Origin: Microbaculum marinisediminis
GTDB lineage: Bacteria > Pseudomonadota > Alphaproteobacteria > Rhizobiales > Tepidamorphaceae
Assembly (NCBI RefSeq): GCF_025397915.1
Contig: NZ_JALIDZ010000002.1
Span: 310,001 to 374,000 of the forward strand
DNA: 64,000 bases
Direction: 5' to 3'
Shown: positions 35,056-44,147 of the stretch, in pieces
Layout: each line of letters opens with the position of its first letter
How positions within the stretch are numbered: position 1 is the stretch's first letter
Made by a program: the position numbers and the translations under genes
The notes under the pieces: generated by a model
The model's database searches: none
The model's input: only the letters and a program-made list of their open reading frames with translations
What the model was told of the DNA's origin: nothing

Positions 35056-36276
35056 TCACTCGTCGAATTTGGTCACGATTGCGCTGCGGCCGTCCAGCGT
35101 GCGGTGAACCGGGCACTTGTCGGCGATCTCGAGAATCTTGGCGCGGTCTTCCGCGCTGTAGTCGCCCTCCACCGTGATGTGGCGCTCGAACCGGTCGATC
35201 TTGCCGACGAAGCCCTCCGCGCAATCCTGGCAGTCGTCGGCGTGCACCTTGCCGTGGGTGACGCTGACCGTGACCCGGCCGAGCGGCATCTTCTTGCGGT
35301 CGGCATACATGCGCAGCGTCATCGAGGTGCAGGCCGCCAGCCCGATAGACACGAAATCATACGGCGAGGGGCCGGTGTCGGTGCCGCCGACGATCACCGG
35401 CTCGTCGGCGAGCATGCGGTGCGGGCCGGCGTGGACGAATTGCTGGAACCGGCCTTCGCCGGATTCCATGACGGTCACGCCGCTTTCGTGCGAGACGACC
35501 TCGGCGGCCGGTCCGATATCGAGATAGCGGGCGACCCAGGCGGCGATGATCTCTGCGGCGAACACGGCGTCGCCGCGCCGGGTGAGCAGATGGTCGGCGC
35601 CGTCGAGCGCGACGAAGCCCTTGGGGTGCTTCGCCGCGTCGTAGATCTGGCGGGCGTTGTCGATGCCGACCACCTCGTCGGTCGGCGAATGCAGGACCAG
35701 CAGCGCCCGACGCAGGGCGCCGGCCCTGTCGAGCAGGTTCTGGCCGCGCACGTCGTCGAGGAACTGCTTGCGGATCGTGAACGGGCGCCCGCCGAGCGTG
35801 ACGCACGCCTCCCCGTCCTCCTCGATGCGGTCGATATCGGCGGCGAAGTTCTTGACGACATGCTCGGTGGAGGCCGGGGCGCCGACGGTGACCACCGCCT
35901 TGACCTCGGGGATCTCGCCGGCGGCCATCAGCACCGCGGCCCCGCCGAGACTGTGGCCGATCAGGATCTTGGGCGCCTCGTAGGTCCGGCGCAGCCAGTC
36001 CGCCGCCTTCACCAGGTCCTGGACGTTGGAGGAGAAGTCCGTGTTGGCGAATTCGCCCTGCGAGGAGCCGAGGCCGGTGAAATCGAACCGCAGCACGGCG
36101 ATGCCGCGCTTGGCGAGCTCGGTCGAGATGCGCGCCGTCGCCGGCTGCTCCTTGGAGCAGGAGAAGCAGTGGGCGACGATGGCGAAGGCATGGATCTCGC
36201 CGGCTGGCAGATCGAGCCGGGCCGCGAGCGCGTCGCCAAGGCTTCCGGTGAAGGTAACGGGCTCTGCGAGGGGCAT
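35056..36276 (-). CDS. bifunctional alpha/beta hydrolase - OsmC family protein
   Basis: A 406-residue fusion. Residues 1-260 form an alpha/beta hydrolase with nucleophile Ser109 in LIGHSLGGAAV, acid and His in the later strands (LHSPTDEVVGI, LDGADHLL). Residues 270-406 form an OsmC/Ohr-like domain with redox cysteines Cys316 (LAACTSMTLRMYAD) and Cys388 (DKCPVHRTL). The fusion recurs in proteobacteria; a role in detoxifying acyl or organic hydroperoxides is inferred from OsmC. An ATG at 36297 could extend it by 7 residues, but 36276 has AGGA upstream and a standard N-terminus. Confidence 0.9.
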   Translation of the reverse strand: MPLAEPVTFTGSLGDALAARLDLPAGEIHAFAIVAHCFSCSKEQPATARISTELAKRGIAVLRFDFTGLGSSQGEFANTDFSSNVQDLVKAADWLRRTYEAPKILIGHSLGGAAVLMAAGEIPEVKAVVTVGAPASTEHVVKNFAADIDRIEEDGEACVTLGGRPFTIRKQFLDDVRGQNLLDRAGALRRALLVLHSPTDEVVGIDNARQIYDAAKHPKGFVALDGADHLLTRRGDAVFAAEIIAAWVARYLDIGPAAEVVSHESGVTVMESGEGRFQQFVHAGPHRMLADEPVIVGGTDTGPSPYDFVSIGLAACTSMTLRMYADRKKMPLGRVTVSVTHGKVHADDCQDCAEGFVGKIDRFERHITVEGDYSAEDRAKILEIADKCPVHRTLDGRSAIVTKFDE

Positions 36277-36453
36277 GGCGGCTCTTTCCTTTTGCATTCG
36301 TACCAGTCGATACTGGCAGGTAACCACCTGACCGGCCGATGACAAGGGCGTCCGTGACCAGCCCATGCCGGAAGCCAGACGCCTGGCCGGTCCGAAGGAA
36401 TTCCGCCCCTGTTCGCGCCCCGGCACGATCGTTGCCGCCATCCGGGAGGTCCT

Positions 36454-37251
36454 ATGCCCACCGACAAACCCGACCTCTGGGGAGCCACCGACACCTATGA
36501 GAACTACATGGGCCGGTGGAGCAGGAAGATCGCACCGATCTATCTCGACTGGCTTGGTATCGACGGCGGGAAAAGCTGGCTCGATGTCGGTTGCGGGACC
36601 GGAGAACTGTCCGCGGTGATCGCAGGCGCGTGCGATCCGGAAGAACTGCACGGCATCGACCCGGCGCAGCCGTATGTCGATTTTGCGAGAACACGGGTGC
36701 CCGCGGCGGCGTTTTCGGTCGGCAGCGCGATGCGGATCGAGGAACCGGACGACCGTTTCGACGTGGCCGTCAGCGGCCTGGTGCTCAACTTCGTTCCCGA
36801 CAACGCCCGCGTCATTTGCGAAAAGGCCCGGGTCGTCCGGCCCGGCGGCACCGTCTCGGCCTATGTATGGGACTACGCCGGCCACATGCAGATCATGCGG
36901 TACTTCTTCGATACGGCCATCGACTTCGATCCGGCCTCCGCCGACTACGACGATGGCATCCGCGCCCCGATATGCAGGCCCGCCCCCCTCGCCGGGGCGT
37001 TCCGGACCGCCGGCCTGCAAGAGGTCGCCGTCGAAGCCATCGACATCGCGACGCCCTTCGAAACGTTCGACGACTACTGGGCGCCGTTCCTCGGCGGAAC
37101 GGGGTCGGCCCCGAAATACTGCATGTCCCTGAACGAGGATACGCGCAACGCGATCCGGGACGCCGTCCGGGCAAAGCTGCCGACCGGGCCGGACGGCGAA
37201 ATCCTCCTGGCGGCGCGGGCCTGGGCGGTGAAGGGGATCGTGCCGGACTGA
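36454..37251 (+). CDS. class I SAM-dependent methyltransferase
   Basis: A 265-residue methyltransferase with a Rossmann fold. Motif I is WLDVGCGTGELSAVI (about residues 44-58), the acidic loop is LHGIDPAQPYVDFAR, and motif IV is FDVAVSGLVLNFVPD. The overall layout is that of the Methyltransf_11/25 group acting on small molecules. The substrate is unknown. GGGAGG is 5 bp upstream of the ATG. It is divergent from the OsmC fusion gene and convergent with ccmH. Confidence 0.88.
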   Translation: MPTDKPDLWGATDTYENYMGRWSRKIAPIYLDWLGIDGGKSWLDVGCGTGELSAVIAGACDPEELHGIDPAQPYVDFARTRVPAAAFSVGSAMRIEEPDDRFDVAVSGLVLNFVPDNARVICEKARVVRPGGTVSAYVWDYAGHMQIMRYFFDTAIDFDPASADYDDGIRAPICRPAPLAGAFRTAGLQEVAVEAIDIATPFETFDDYWAPFLGGTGSAPKYCMSLNEDTRNAIRDAVRAKLPTGPDGEILLAARAWAVKGIVPD

Positions 37252-37325
37252 TCGGGGGCTTGCGGCGGGACGGGAGGTGGCGGAACGGGAGGCGCCAGAA
37301 TGGGAGGTATCGGGCCGCCGGCGCT

Positions 37326-37781
37326 TTAGTCCTGCGCCTCGAGCAGCGCCTCGATGCGCCGTTTCTCGTCGTCGGTGAGACTGGCCGGATCGGCGCGGCG
37401 GCGGCGGGCGGCGACGAACACGCCGATCGCGCCGAAGACGAGCAGCACCACCGGCGCCGCCCACAGGATCAGCGTATGGGCGGAAAGGCGCGGATTGAGC
37501 AACACGAACTCGCCGTAGCGGTCGACGATGTAGTCGACGACCTGGCGATCGCTGTCGCCGGTCTGCAGCCGCTCGCGCACCAGGATACGAAGGTCGCGGG
37601 CGAGCGGGGCATCGGAATCGTCGATCGACTGGTTCTGGCAGACGAGGCAGCGCAGCCCCGCCGAGATGTCGCGCGCGCGCGCCTCCAGCTTCGGATCGTC
37701 GAGGATCTCGTCGGGCTGGACAGCCGCGGCGGGACCGGCAAGCGCGGCGAAGACGGCAAGGGCGAGAACAAGGCGGCGCAT
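37326..37781 (-). CDS. ccmH: cytochrome c maturation protein CcmH (CycL)
   Basis: A 151-residue membrane-anchored thiol oxidoreductase. It has a cleavable signal ([18 protein letters not shown]), the redox motif [10 protein letters not shown] with Cys45 and Cys48, and a C-terminal membrane helix ([20 protein letters not shown]). It reduces apocytochrome c cysteines for haem attachment. It is the last gene of ccmI-E-F-H, starting 5 bp after the ccmF stop. Confidence 0.96.
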   Translation of the reverse strand: MRRLVLALAVFAALAGPAAAVQPDEILDDPKLEARARDISAGLRCLVCQNQSIDDSDAPLARDLRILVRERLQTGDSDRQVVDYIVDRYGEFVLLNPRLSAHTLILWAAPVVLLVFGAIGVFVAARRRRADPASLTDDEKRRIEALLEAQD

Positions 37782-37786
37782 GGGAC

Positions 37787-39766
37787 CTACTCCGCCGGGA
37801 CCGGAGCCCGCGCGCGGGCCCGACGCGGCGCGCCGACCCGCAGGCGCCGGTCGGACAGCGACACCACGCCGCCGACGGTCATGAAGATGGTGCCGAGCCA
37901 GATCAGCGTCACCAGCGGCTTGTAATAGGCGCGCACGGCGACCGAGCCGTCGCCGCTGCCCTCGCCCAGCGAAACGTAGAGCTGGCTGAAGCCCATGGTG
38001 CGGATGCCGGTTTCCGTCGTCGGCTGGCCGCTGGCCAGGTAGACGCGGCGGGTGGGATTGAGCACGCCGATCTCGGCGCCGCCCCTGCGCACCGTGATAT
38101 GGCCGACCTGGTCGCGGTAGTTCGGTCCCTGGAACGGCGAGAAGCCGTCCAGGGTGAGCTCGTATCCGGCGACGTCGATCGTGTCGCCAGGCTTCATCGC
38201 GACGATCGTCTCGGTCTCGTAGGCCGTCACCGCGACGATGCCGATGACGGTGACGCCGACCCCCATATGGGCGAGCGCCGTTCCCCAGGCCGAGCGCGGC
38301 AGGCCGGCGGCGCGGCGCAGGCCGGTGGCGAGCGGACTGGAAAACAGCTTCGAGCGAAAGGTGATCTCCGAGATCGCGCCGAGGATCAGCCAGGCGCCGA
38401 TGCCGATGCCGACCGGGGCCAGCACGGGGCCGCCATAGGCGTAGGCGTAGGCGCCGATCATGACGGCGAGCGCGATGCCGGCGGCGACCATCAGGCGCTG
38501 CGTGGCGGCATAGAGATCGCCGCGCTTCCAGGCCAGCATCGGCCCGAACGGCACCGCGATCAGCAGCGGCACCATGATCGGGGCGAAGGTCGCGTCGAAG
38601 AACGGCGGGCCGACCGAGATCTTGTCGCCGGTCACGGCCTCGAGCGCCAGCGGATAGAGGGTGCCGACCAGGACCACGCCGCAGGCAGCCGTCAGCAGCA
38701 GGTTGTTGAGCACCAGCGCGCCCTCACGGCTGATCGGGGCGAAGACGCCGCCGGTCTGCAACGATCCCGCGCGCCAGGCGAACAGCGTCAGCGCCCCGCC
38801 GACGGCGAGGACCAGGATGGCGAGGATGAACACGCCGCGGGTCGGGTCGGAGGCGAAGGTGTGGACGGAAGTCAGCACGCCGGAGCGCACCAGGAAGGTG
38901 CCCAGCAGGCTCAGCGAGAAGGTCAGGATGGCGAGCAGGATCGTCCAGATCTTCAGCGCGTTGCGCTTTTCCATGACGATCGCCGAGTGCAGCAGCGCCG
39001 TGCCGGCGAGCCAGGGCATGAACGAGGCGTTCTCGACCGGGTCCCAGAACCACCAGCCGCCCCAGCCGAGCTCGTAGTAGGCCCAGTAGGAGCCCACCGA
39101 GATGCCCAGCGTCAGGAAGCACCAGGCGGCCAGCGTCCACGGCCGCACCCAGCGCGCCCAGGCGGCATCGACGCGCCCCTCGATCAGCGCGGCGACGGCG
39201 AAGGAGAAGGCGATCGAGAAGCCGACATAGCCGCCGTAGAGTAGCGGCGGATGGATCGCCAGTCCGACGTCCTGCAGGATCGGATTGAGGTCGCTGCCCT
39301 CCGCCGGCGGATTGAGAATGCGCAGGAACGGGTTGGAGGTGCCCAGGATGAACAGCAGGAAGACCGCCGCGATCCAGGCCTGCACCGACAGGACGGTCGC
39401 GCGCAGGGTATCGGGCAGGTTGACGCCGAAGAGCGCGACCAAGGCGCCGAAGAAGGCGAGGATCAGCACCCACAGGACCATAGAGCCCTCGTGGTTGCCC
39501 CACACGCCGGAAATCTTGAACAAGAGCGGCTTGGCCGAATGGGAGTTCTCCCAGACGTTGACCACCGAGAAGTCGGACTGGAGATAGGCGACCATCAGCA
39601 TCAGGAAGGCCACCAGCACGAGGAGGAACTGGCCGACGGCCGCCGGCGGCGCCACCGACATCAGCGCCTGATCGCCGCGCCGCGCGCCCCACAGGGGCAG
39701 CACCGATTGCACCAGCGCCAGCGCGAACGCCAGAACGAGAGCGTAATGGCCGATCTCCGGAACCAC
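37787..39766 (-). CDS. ccmF: cytochrome c maturation / haem lyase subunit CcmF (CycK)
   Basis: A 659-residue protein with about 15 membrane helices. The tryptophan-rich haem-handling motif is [20 protein letters not shown], flanked by conserved histidines ([28 protein letters not shown]). The start is a GTG giving the family N-terminus [20 protein letters not shown], with AAGGGAA upstream. It joins haem to apocytochrome c together with CcmH and CcmI. The 193-bp gap to ccmE is larger than usual, as these genes normally overlap. Confidence 0.96.
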   Translation of the reverse strand: MVPEIGHYALVLAFALALVQSVLPLWGARRGDQALMSVAPPAAVGQFLLVLVAFLMLMVAYLQSDFSVVNVWENSHSAKPLLFKISGVWGNHEGSMVLWVLILAFFGALVALFGVNLPDTLRATVLSVQAWIAAVFLLFILGTSNPFLRILNPPAEGSDLNPILQDVGLAIHPPLLYGGYVGFSIAFSFAVAALIEGRVDAAWARWVRPWTLAAWCFLTLGISVGSYWAYYELGWGGWWFWDPVENASFMPWLAGTALLHSAIVMEKRNALKIWTILLAILTFSLSLLGTFLVRSGVLTSVHTFASDPTRGVFILAILVLAVGGALTLFAWRAGSLQTGGVFAPISREGALVLNNLLLTAACGVVLVGTLYPLALEAVTGDKISVGPPFFDATFAPIMVPLLIAVPFGPMLAWKRGDLYAATQRLMVAAGIALAVMIGAYAYAYGGPVLAPVGIGIGAWLILGAISEITFRSKLFSSPLATGLRRAAGLPRSAWGTALAHMGVGVTVIGIVAVTAYETETIVAMKPGDTIDVAGYELTLDGFSPFQGPNYRDQVGHITVRRGGAEIGVLNPTRRVYLASGQPTTETGIRTMGFSQLYVSLGEGSGDGSVAVRAYYKPLVTLIWLGTIFMTVGGVVSLSDRRLRVGAPRRARARAPVPAE

Positions 39767-39820
39767 GGCTATTTCCCTTCCAGGTTGGCGGCAATCCTCG
39801 CAGCGCCACCTGGAGCCTGT

Positions 39821-39844
39821 CCAGGGCGCATCCCAGGGCGCATC
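39821..39844. repeat. 12-bp tandem duplication in the ccmF-ccmE gap
   Basis: CCAGGGCGCATC occurs twice in tandem without mismatch (39821-39832 and 39833-39844) within the 193-bp space between ccmE and ccmF. No other structure is clear in this gap. Confidence 0.7.
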
Positions 39845-39959
39845 TTCGACTTCGTCGTCCGTTCGCGCGCGACTGTGCCGTCGCTTGTCCCCGTCGCCAC
39901 CAAAGCCCCTATCGCGGCTCGGATGGCGGCCCTGGGGCGGCGGGCGCGGACGGTCCCGT

Positions 39960-40406
39960 TCACTGGGCCTGCTCCTCGCCCATCCAGTGGCCGTCCTGCT
40001 TGAGCGCGTCGGCGACCTCGCGCGGCATGTAGTTCTCGTCGTGCTTGGCAAGCACGGTGTCGGCGACGAAGACCCCGTCCGCGCCGATCGCGCCTTCGGT
40101 GACCACGCCCTGCCCTTCACGGAACAGGTCCGGCAGCAGGCCGGTATAGACCACCGGCATCACGTTGGCGGTGTCGGTGACGGTGAAGCGCACCGTGGTG
40201 CCGTCCATGCGCTGGACGCTGCCGTCCTCGACGAGGCCGCCGAGCCGGATGCGCTTGCCCGGCGCCGTCTTGTTGGCGATGACGTCGCTGGGACTGTTGA
40301 AGAAGACGATATTGTCCTGGAACGCCGCCAGCATCAGCCCGACGGCGGAAAACAGGACGACGCCGGCCACGCCGATCAGAACCAGGCGACGCTGCTTGCG
40401 GGTCAT
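39960..40406 (-). CDS. ccmE: cytochrome c maturation haem chaperone CcmE (CycJ)
   Basis: A 148-residue periplasmic haem chaperone anchored by an N-terminal helix ([20 protein letters not shown]). An OB-fold core ([33 protein letters not shown]) leads to the haem-binding motif [10 protein letters not shown] with His122, which bonds haem covalently, and Tyr126, its axial ligand. The acidic tail is typical. It starts 57 bp after the ccmI stop. Confidence 0.97.
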   Translation of the reverse strand: MTRKQRRLVLIGVAGVVLFSAVGLMLAAFQDNIVFFNSPSDVIANKTAPGKRIRLGGLVEDGSVQRMDGTTVRFTVTDTANVMPVVYTGLLPDLFREGQGVVTEGAIGADGVFVADTVLAKHDENYMPREVADALKQDGHWMGEEQAQ

Positions 40407-40463
40407 TCGCGTTTCAACCTCTCTATCCGCCTCACGACCAATATTGCGACGTCATGGCGGCGC

Positions 40464-41588
40464 TCACGTGCTTCCGAGCCCGAGCGACCTGACCGCGTCG
40501 TCGATCCGGCCGGCCGCCGCCGCGTCGTCCGGGAAATTTTCCCGCGCCGAAGCCAGGGCCTCGCGGGCCTTGTCGGGGTCGCCCAGCACAACATAGGCGC
40601 GCGCCAGCCTCAACCAACCCTCGAGATCCTTGCCGTCCTCGGCCAGGCGGCCGGCCAGACGCTCGACCATGCCGGCGACCATCTGGCCGCGATCTTCGGC
40701 CGACATATCCTGGGCGGCGGCAATGTCCTCGGCACTGGGACCTAGGGCGCTGGGATCTGGGGCATTCGGGCCGTCCAGCGCCGCCAGCCGCTGTTCCACC
40801 GTCGCGCGCCACGGCGCACCGGCCGGGGAATCCAGCAGAAGCGCACGCCAGAGCCGTTTCGCCGTGTCCGTATCGCCGTCCTGTTCGGCCGCGATCGCGA
40901 CGAAGTACCGCGCCCTCGGCATCCTCGGATCGAGCTTCAGCGCGCGGGCGAAGGCGGCACGCGCCTCTTCGCTGACGACGCCGTCGCGGGCGGTCACGAG
41001 CGCCTCGCCGTAGTCGGCCTCGCGCTCCGCGGTCGAGCCGAGCAGCCGCAGGGCATTGGCGTAGGCGTTGACGGACTCGTCGAAGCGGCCGAGCCGCATG
41101 TAGACCGGTGCCAGCACCTCCCAGCCGCGCCCGTCCTCAGGTTCGTTCGCAAGGTGGTCCTCCACGCGGGCGATCAGGATCTCGACGTCCTGCTCCTGCG
41201 GCGGGCGCTCCATGCGCGCCGACAGCGGCTGGCCGGGGAGATTGGGGGAGCCGAGCACGAGATAGGTACCGAGGCTGATGGCCGGCACCAGCACGATGAC
41301 GGCCGTGACCGCCGCCCGCGATACCGGAGCGGCGCTGACCCGCGCGTCCCGGGCGGCCCGGTCGGCGGCCAGAAGCCGGCGGCCGACCTCGGCGCGTGCT
41401 GCCTCGGCCTCGGAGGCATCGATCACGCCGCGCGCAAGATCGGCGTCGATTTCGCGCAACTGGTCCTTGTAGACGGCCAGATCGGACTCCTGCCCGCTCC
41501 GCGCGGGCGAGCGGCCTCGCGTCAACGGCGCCAGCACCGCCAATATGGCGACGCCGGTCATAACCGCGAAAACCACCCAAAGGACCAT
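40464..41588 (-). CDS. ccmI: c-type cytochrome biogenesis protein CcmI (CycH)
   Basis: A 374-residue apocytochrome chaperone. Two membrane helices (residues 1-20, MVLWVVFAVMTGVAILAVLA, and about 90-110) flank a basic loop with the family signature VYKDQLREIDADLARGVID. The periplasmic part contains TPR-like repeats (GRGWEVLAPVYMRLGRFDES, DPRMPRARYFVAIAAEQDGD, LEGWLRLARAYVVLGD). CGGAG lies 8 bp before the ATG. First gene of the ccm operon. Confidence 0.93.
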   Translation of the reverse strand: MVLWVVFAVMTGVAILAVLAPLTRGRSPARSGQESDLAVYKDQLREIDADLARGVIDASEAEAARAEVGRRLLAADRAARDARVSAAPVSRAAVTAVIVLVPAISLGTYLVLGSPNLPGQPLSARMERPPQEQDVEILIARVEDHLANEPEDGRGWEVLAPVYMRLGRFDESVNAYANALRLLGSTAEREADYGEALVTARDGVVSEEARAAFARALKLDPRMPRARYFVAIAAEQDGDTDTAKRLWRALLLDSPAGAPWRATVEQRLAALDGPNAPDPSALGPSAEDIAAAQDMSAEDRGQMVAGMVERLAGRLAEDGKDLEGWLRLARAYVVLGDPDKAREALASARENFPDDAAAAGRIDDAVRSLGLGST

Positions 41589-41775
41589 AGGTGCGCTCCG
41601 TCCGGGGGCGGAAGGGGTCCGCCCGACGATGCCTAGATAGCGCGTCGTCACCGTTTTGCGAAACCGCAAAACCGTCGCACCGGCGTAACAATCGCGTGGG
41701 TCAGCTATCGCGGGGGAATGCGGAGACGGGATGGAGCGGGTCGCGAGCCCGGCCCCGCCGGGCCCTGGGGCGGTG

Positions 41776-41864
41776 GATCAGTGTGCGGCGGATCAGGCGT
41801 GGGGGATCAGGGCGTAGGAGATCGCGGCGTGGGCGATCGGGCCGTGGGAATCGAGCGTGGGCGG
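41776..41864. repeat. degenerate 15-bp tandem repeat array
   Basis: About six units of a 14-15-bp sequence related to GATCAGGGCGTGGGA run head to tail (41776, 41791, 41805, 41820, 41835, 41850), beginning GATCA or (G)ATCG and ending GCGTGGG or similar. The array ends 2 bp before the stop of the minus-strand unknown gene. It lies in the 277-bp space upstream of ccmI. Confidence 0.7.
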
Positions 41865-41865
41865 G

Positions 41866-43311
41866 TCAGGCCGCGGCGGAGGCGTCGCCGGCCTCGCCGT
41901 CCGCGTCGTCTTCTTCGTACAGATCGAAACGGCTGGGCACGGGGCCGGCGGCATCGCCGGAGCGCTTGAGCAGGGAGGCGTAGGTTTCGCCGAAGACCAC
42001 GGTGTTGATGCGCACGGCGACGTCGAGATCGCGGCGCGCGGCGGCCAGCGCGCTACCGCTCGACTTGCGGATGTCGTGGAGGATCGCGGCATTCGCCGCC
42101 TCGACAAATGTCTCGACCTGGCCGACCACGGAGCCGAGCAACGCGTTGACGGCGAGCTCGCCGCGATAGGGCTTGAGCGCGACCATGAGCCGCACCGCGT
42201 GTTCGGCGTCCTGGATGTCGTCCTGGGAGGCGGCGGCGGGCTCGCCGTCGCGGCGGCGCGGCCGCATCGCGCGGCGCACCGCGCCGGGAATGGTCTGGAC
42301 CTCGGCCGACAAGATCTCGGAGGCGCGCTTGCGCTGGTCGGTAAGGCGCCGCAGCCAGCCGGTCGCGTCGTCCAGCTCGATCGCGACGCCGAGGCCGTTG
42401 GCGAGGGTGTAGAATCGCTTGATCGCCACCAGGAGCCGGTCGAACTCGCTCGGGCGGCCCATATGGGCGGCGATCCGGTCGGCGGCGAGCTCCACGTCGG
42501 TCAGCACGATCTCGGCGCAGGGCGCGAAGCGGCTCTCGACAAGCCGGCGGCCCTGGTCGGTGTCCTCGTACTCGGTGAGGATGCGGATGATCTGGGCGGG
42601 ATGGGCAAGACGGCGATAGACCGGCAGGAGCAGATAGAGCAGATCGCCGTCCGCATCCCGGGTCCGATGCACGATCTTCGCGATCAGATCGTCGTCGACA
42701 TCGTCGATCGTCGCCGGCAGCCTGGCGACGACCTTGTTGATGCGCGCCTCGAGGCGCATCACCGTCACGATGTCCCGCAGGTCGTCGAAGCCGCGCTGGC
42801 CATCAAGCTGCATGGCGAACTTCATCTGCCCGCGCGGATCGTCGGCCACCTCCGCCAGGGCTGCCTCGATGACGGGCACGATGTCGGCGCGCAGGCCCGC
42901 CATGATGCCCGCGGCGCGTTCGTCGTCGCCCGCAAGCAGGGCCGCGTTGGCGTCCGCGGTCGCCCGGTGCAGGGCCGCGCCGATCGCGTCCTGGCGCTGC
43001 AGCCAGCGCCACAGCGCATCGAGCGACTGGCGGGCGATGATGCCCTCAAGCTTCCGCGAACCGACTTCGTCCACCAGGAACGGCTCCAGCGGCTCGCTGA
43101 ACACCCGTTCCGGCGTACCCGATCGCCTGGCTTGCGCCGTTTCGGCCCGCATGACGCCGCGCAGCAGGTCGAGGACGACCTCCTGGGCCGCGTCGGCGCC
43201 GCCGTTCAGGCGCTGTGCCTCGATCTCGCTGACGAGCTTCGCGCGCAACCGCGGCGACAACGTCGCGAGATAGGATTTCACCTGCTCCAGGGCCTGAGGG
43301 TCGGCGGTCAT
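41866..43311 (-). CDS. conserved hypothetical alpha-helical protein
   Basis: A 481-residue soluble protein that I do not recognise. It is almost wholly helical and charged, starting MTADPQALEQVKSYLATLSP and containing patterns such as MRLEARINKVVARLPATIDD and RRLAHPAQIIRILTEYEDTD. It has no signal peptide or membrane segment, and the last 40 residues are acidic and Ala/Gly-rich. Codon pattern and frame integrity show it is real. It faces a lipoprotein gene with an intrinsic terminator between. No function is proposed. Confidence 0.75.
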   Translation of the reverse strand: MTADPQALEQVKSYLATLSPRLRAKLVSEIEAQRLNGGADAAQEVVLDLLRGVMRAETAQARRSGTPERVFSEPLEPFLVDEVGSRKLEGIIARQSLDALWRWLQRQDAIGAALHRATADANAALLAGDDERAAGIMAGLRADIVPVIEAALAEVADDPRGQMKFAMQLDGQRGFDDLRDIVTVMRLEARINKVVARLPATIDDVDDDLIAKIVHRTRDADGDLLYLLLPVYRRLAHPAQIIRILTEYEDTDQGRRLVESRFAPCAEIVLTDVELAADRIAAHMGRPSEFDRLLVAIKRFYTLANGLGVAIELDDATGWLRRLTDQRKRASEILSAEVQTIPGAVRRAMRPRRRDGEPAAASQDDIQDAEHAVRLMVALKPYRGELAVNALLGSVVGQVETFVEAANAAILHDIRKSSGSALAAARRDLDVAVRINTVVFGETYASLLKRSGDAAGPVPSRFDLYEEDDADGEAGDASAAA

Positions 43312-43416
43312 GCTTGACGTCCGTTCGCGCTTCCACGCGCCGGTTGGGGTAACACTTCGGCGGCGAATGGTGGGCGGAGCGGCTTAAGAAAGGCTGAAAC
43401 ACCCTTCGCTGAGGGC

Positions 43417-43446
43417 AAAAAAGGGGAGGCCAGGCCTCCCCTTTTT
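43417..43446 (-). terminator. intrinsic terminator of the glycine-zipper lipoprotein gene
   Basis: GGGGAGGC and its complement (43423-43430 and 43434-43441) form a stem around CAG, flanked by A6 on the left and T5 on the right. On the minus strand it gives a stem followed by TTTTTT, 39 bp beyond the stop of the lipoprotein gene. The symmetry would let it act in both directions. Confidence 0.85.
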
Positions 43447-43484
43447 CCGATTCCGGCCGGCGGATGCCGTCAGGCGACAGCCTG

Positions 43485-43952
43485 TCAGGAAACGGTCTGC
43501 CAGGTGCCGTCGGGCATACGGCAGGCGGTGCCGCGGCCGACTTCCGGCTGTCCGTTGATGTAGATGGTGTGGGTGTAGTCCCGGCAATCCTGGCCACCGC
43601 GCTGGAAGGGCGCGCCGGGGACGACCTCGCCATAGACGTCCTGGTCGGGCTCGCGCCAGACCACCGGCGTGTTCGGCGGGCCGTACTGCAGCGCCTGGTA
43701 TTCGGCCTCCATGGCGCGGCGGCGCGCGTCCTCGTCGACGGAGGCGCCGATACGGTTGCCGATCAGGCCGCCGACGGCGACGCCCGCCACCGTGGCCAGC
43801 GCCCGGCCGCCGCCGGAGCCGAACTGATTGCCGATGATGCCGCCGGCGGTCGCGCCGACCACGGTGCCGAGCGTCTCGCCGCCGCGATCGCCATTGCAGG
43901 CGGCGACGGACAGGCCGAGCGCCGCTACGGCGACGAACTTCGCTAGATGCAT
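43485..43952 (-). CDS. glycine-zipper outer-membrane lipoprotein (17-kDa surface antigen family)
   Basis: A 155-residue lipoprotein. The signal peptide ends in the lipobox LSVAAC, with Cys at about residue 19. A glycine-zipper region follows (LGTVVGATAGGIIGNQFGSG, LATVAGVAVGGLIGNRIG) of the kind that inserts in the outer membrane, then a C-terminal domain (CRDYTHTIYINGQPEVGRGT, ACRMPDGTWQTV) seen in the 17-kDa antigen / SurA-like envelope lipoproteins. Likely outer-membrane structural protein; the precise role is unknown. Confidence 0.88.
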   Translation of the reverse strand: MHLAKFVAVAALGLSVAACNGDRGGETLGTVVGATAGGIIGNQFGSGGGRALATVAGVAVGGLIGNRIGASVDEDARRRAMEAEYQALQYGPPNTPVVWREPDQDVYGEVVPGAPFQRGGQDCRDYTHTIYINGQPEVGRGTACRMPDGTWQTVS

Positions 43953-44147
43953 TTCTGTTTCTTCCTCATCATGTGCCAGCGGTGCAGCCCTGCGCGCCGG
44001 TCGTTTGGGCAATAGGCGACGCCCCGCGAACGTCGGATGCCGGACCTTGCGGCGAAATGGGGCGGAACGATGGCTTTCGGGGCGATCATGGTCGCGAATG
44101 GTCGCGGGGGGGATCGCAGGGGGGCGAACGGGGCCATCAAAACGGGG

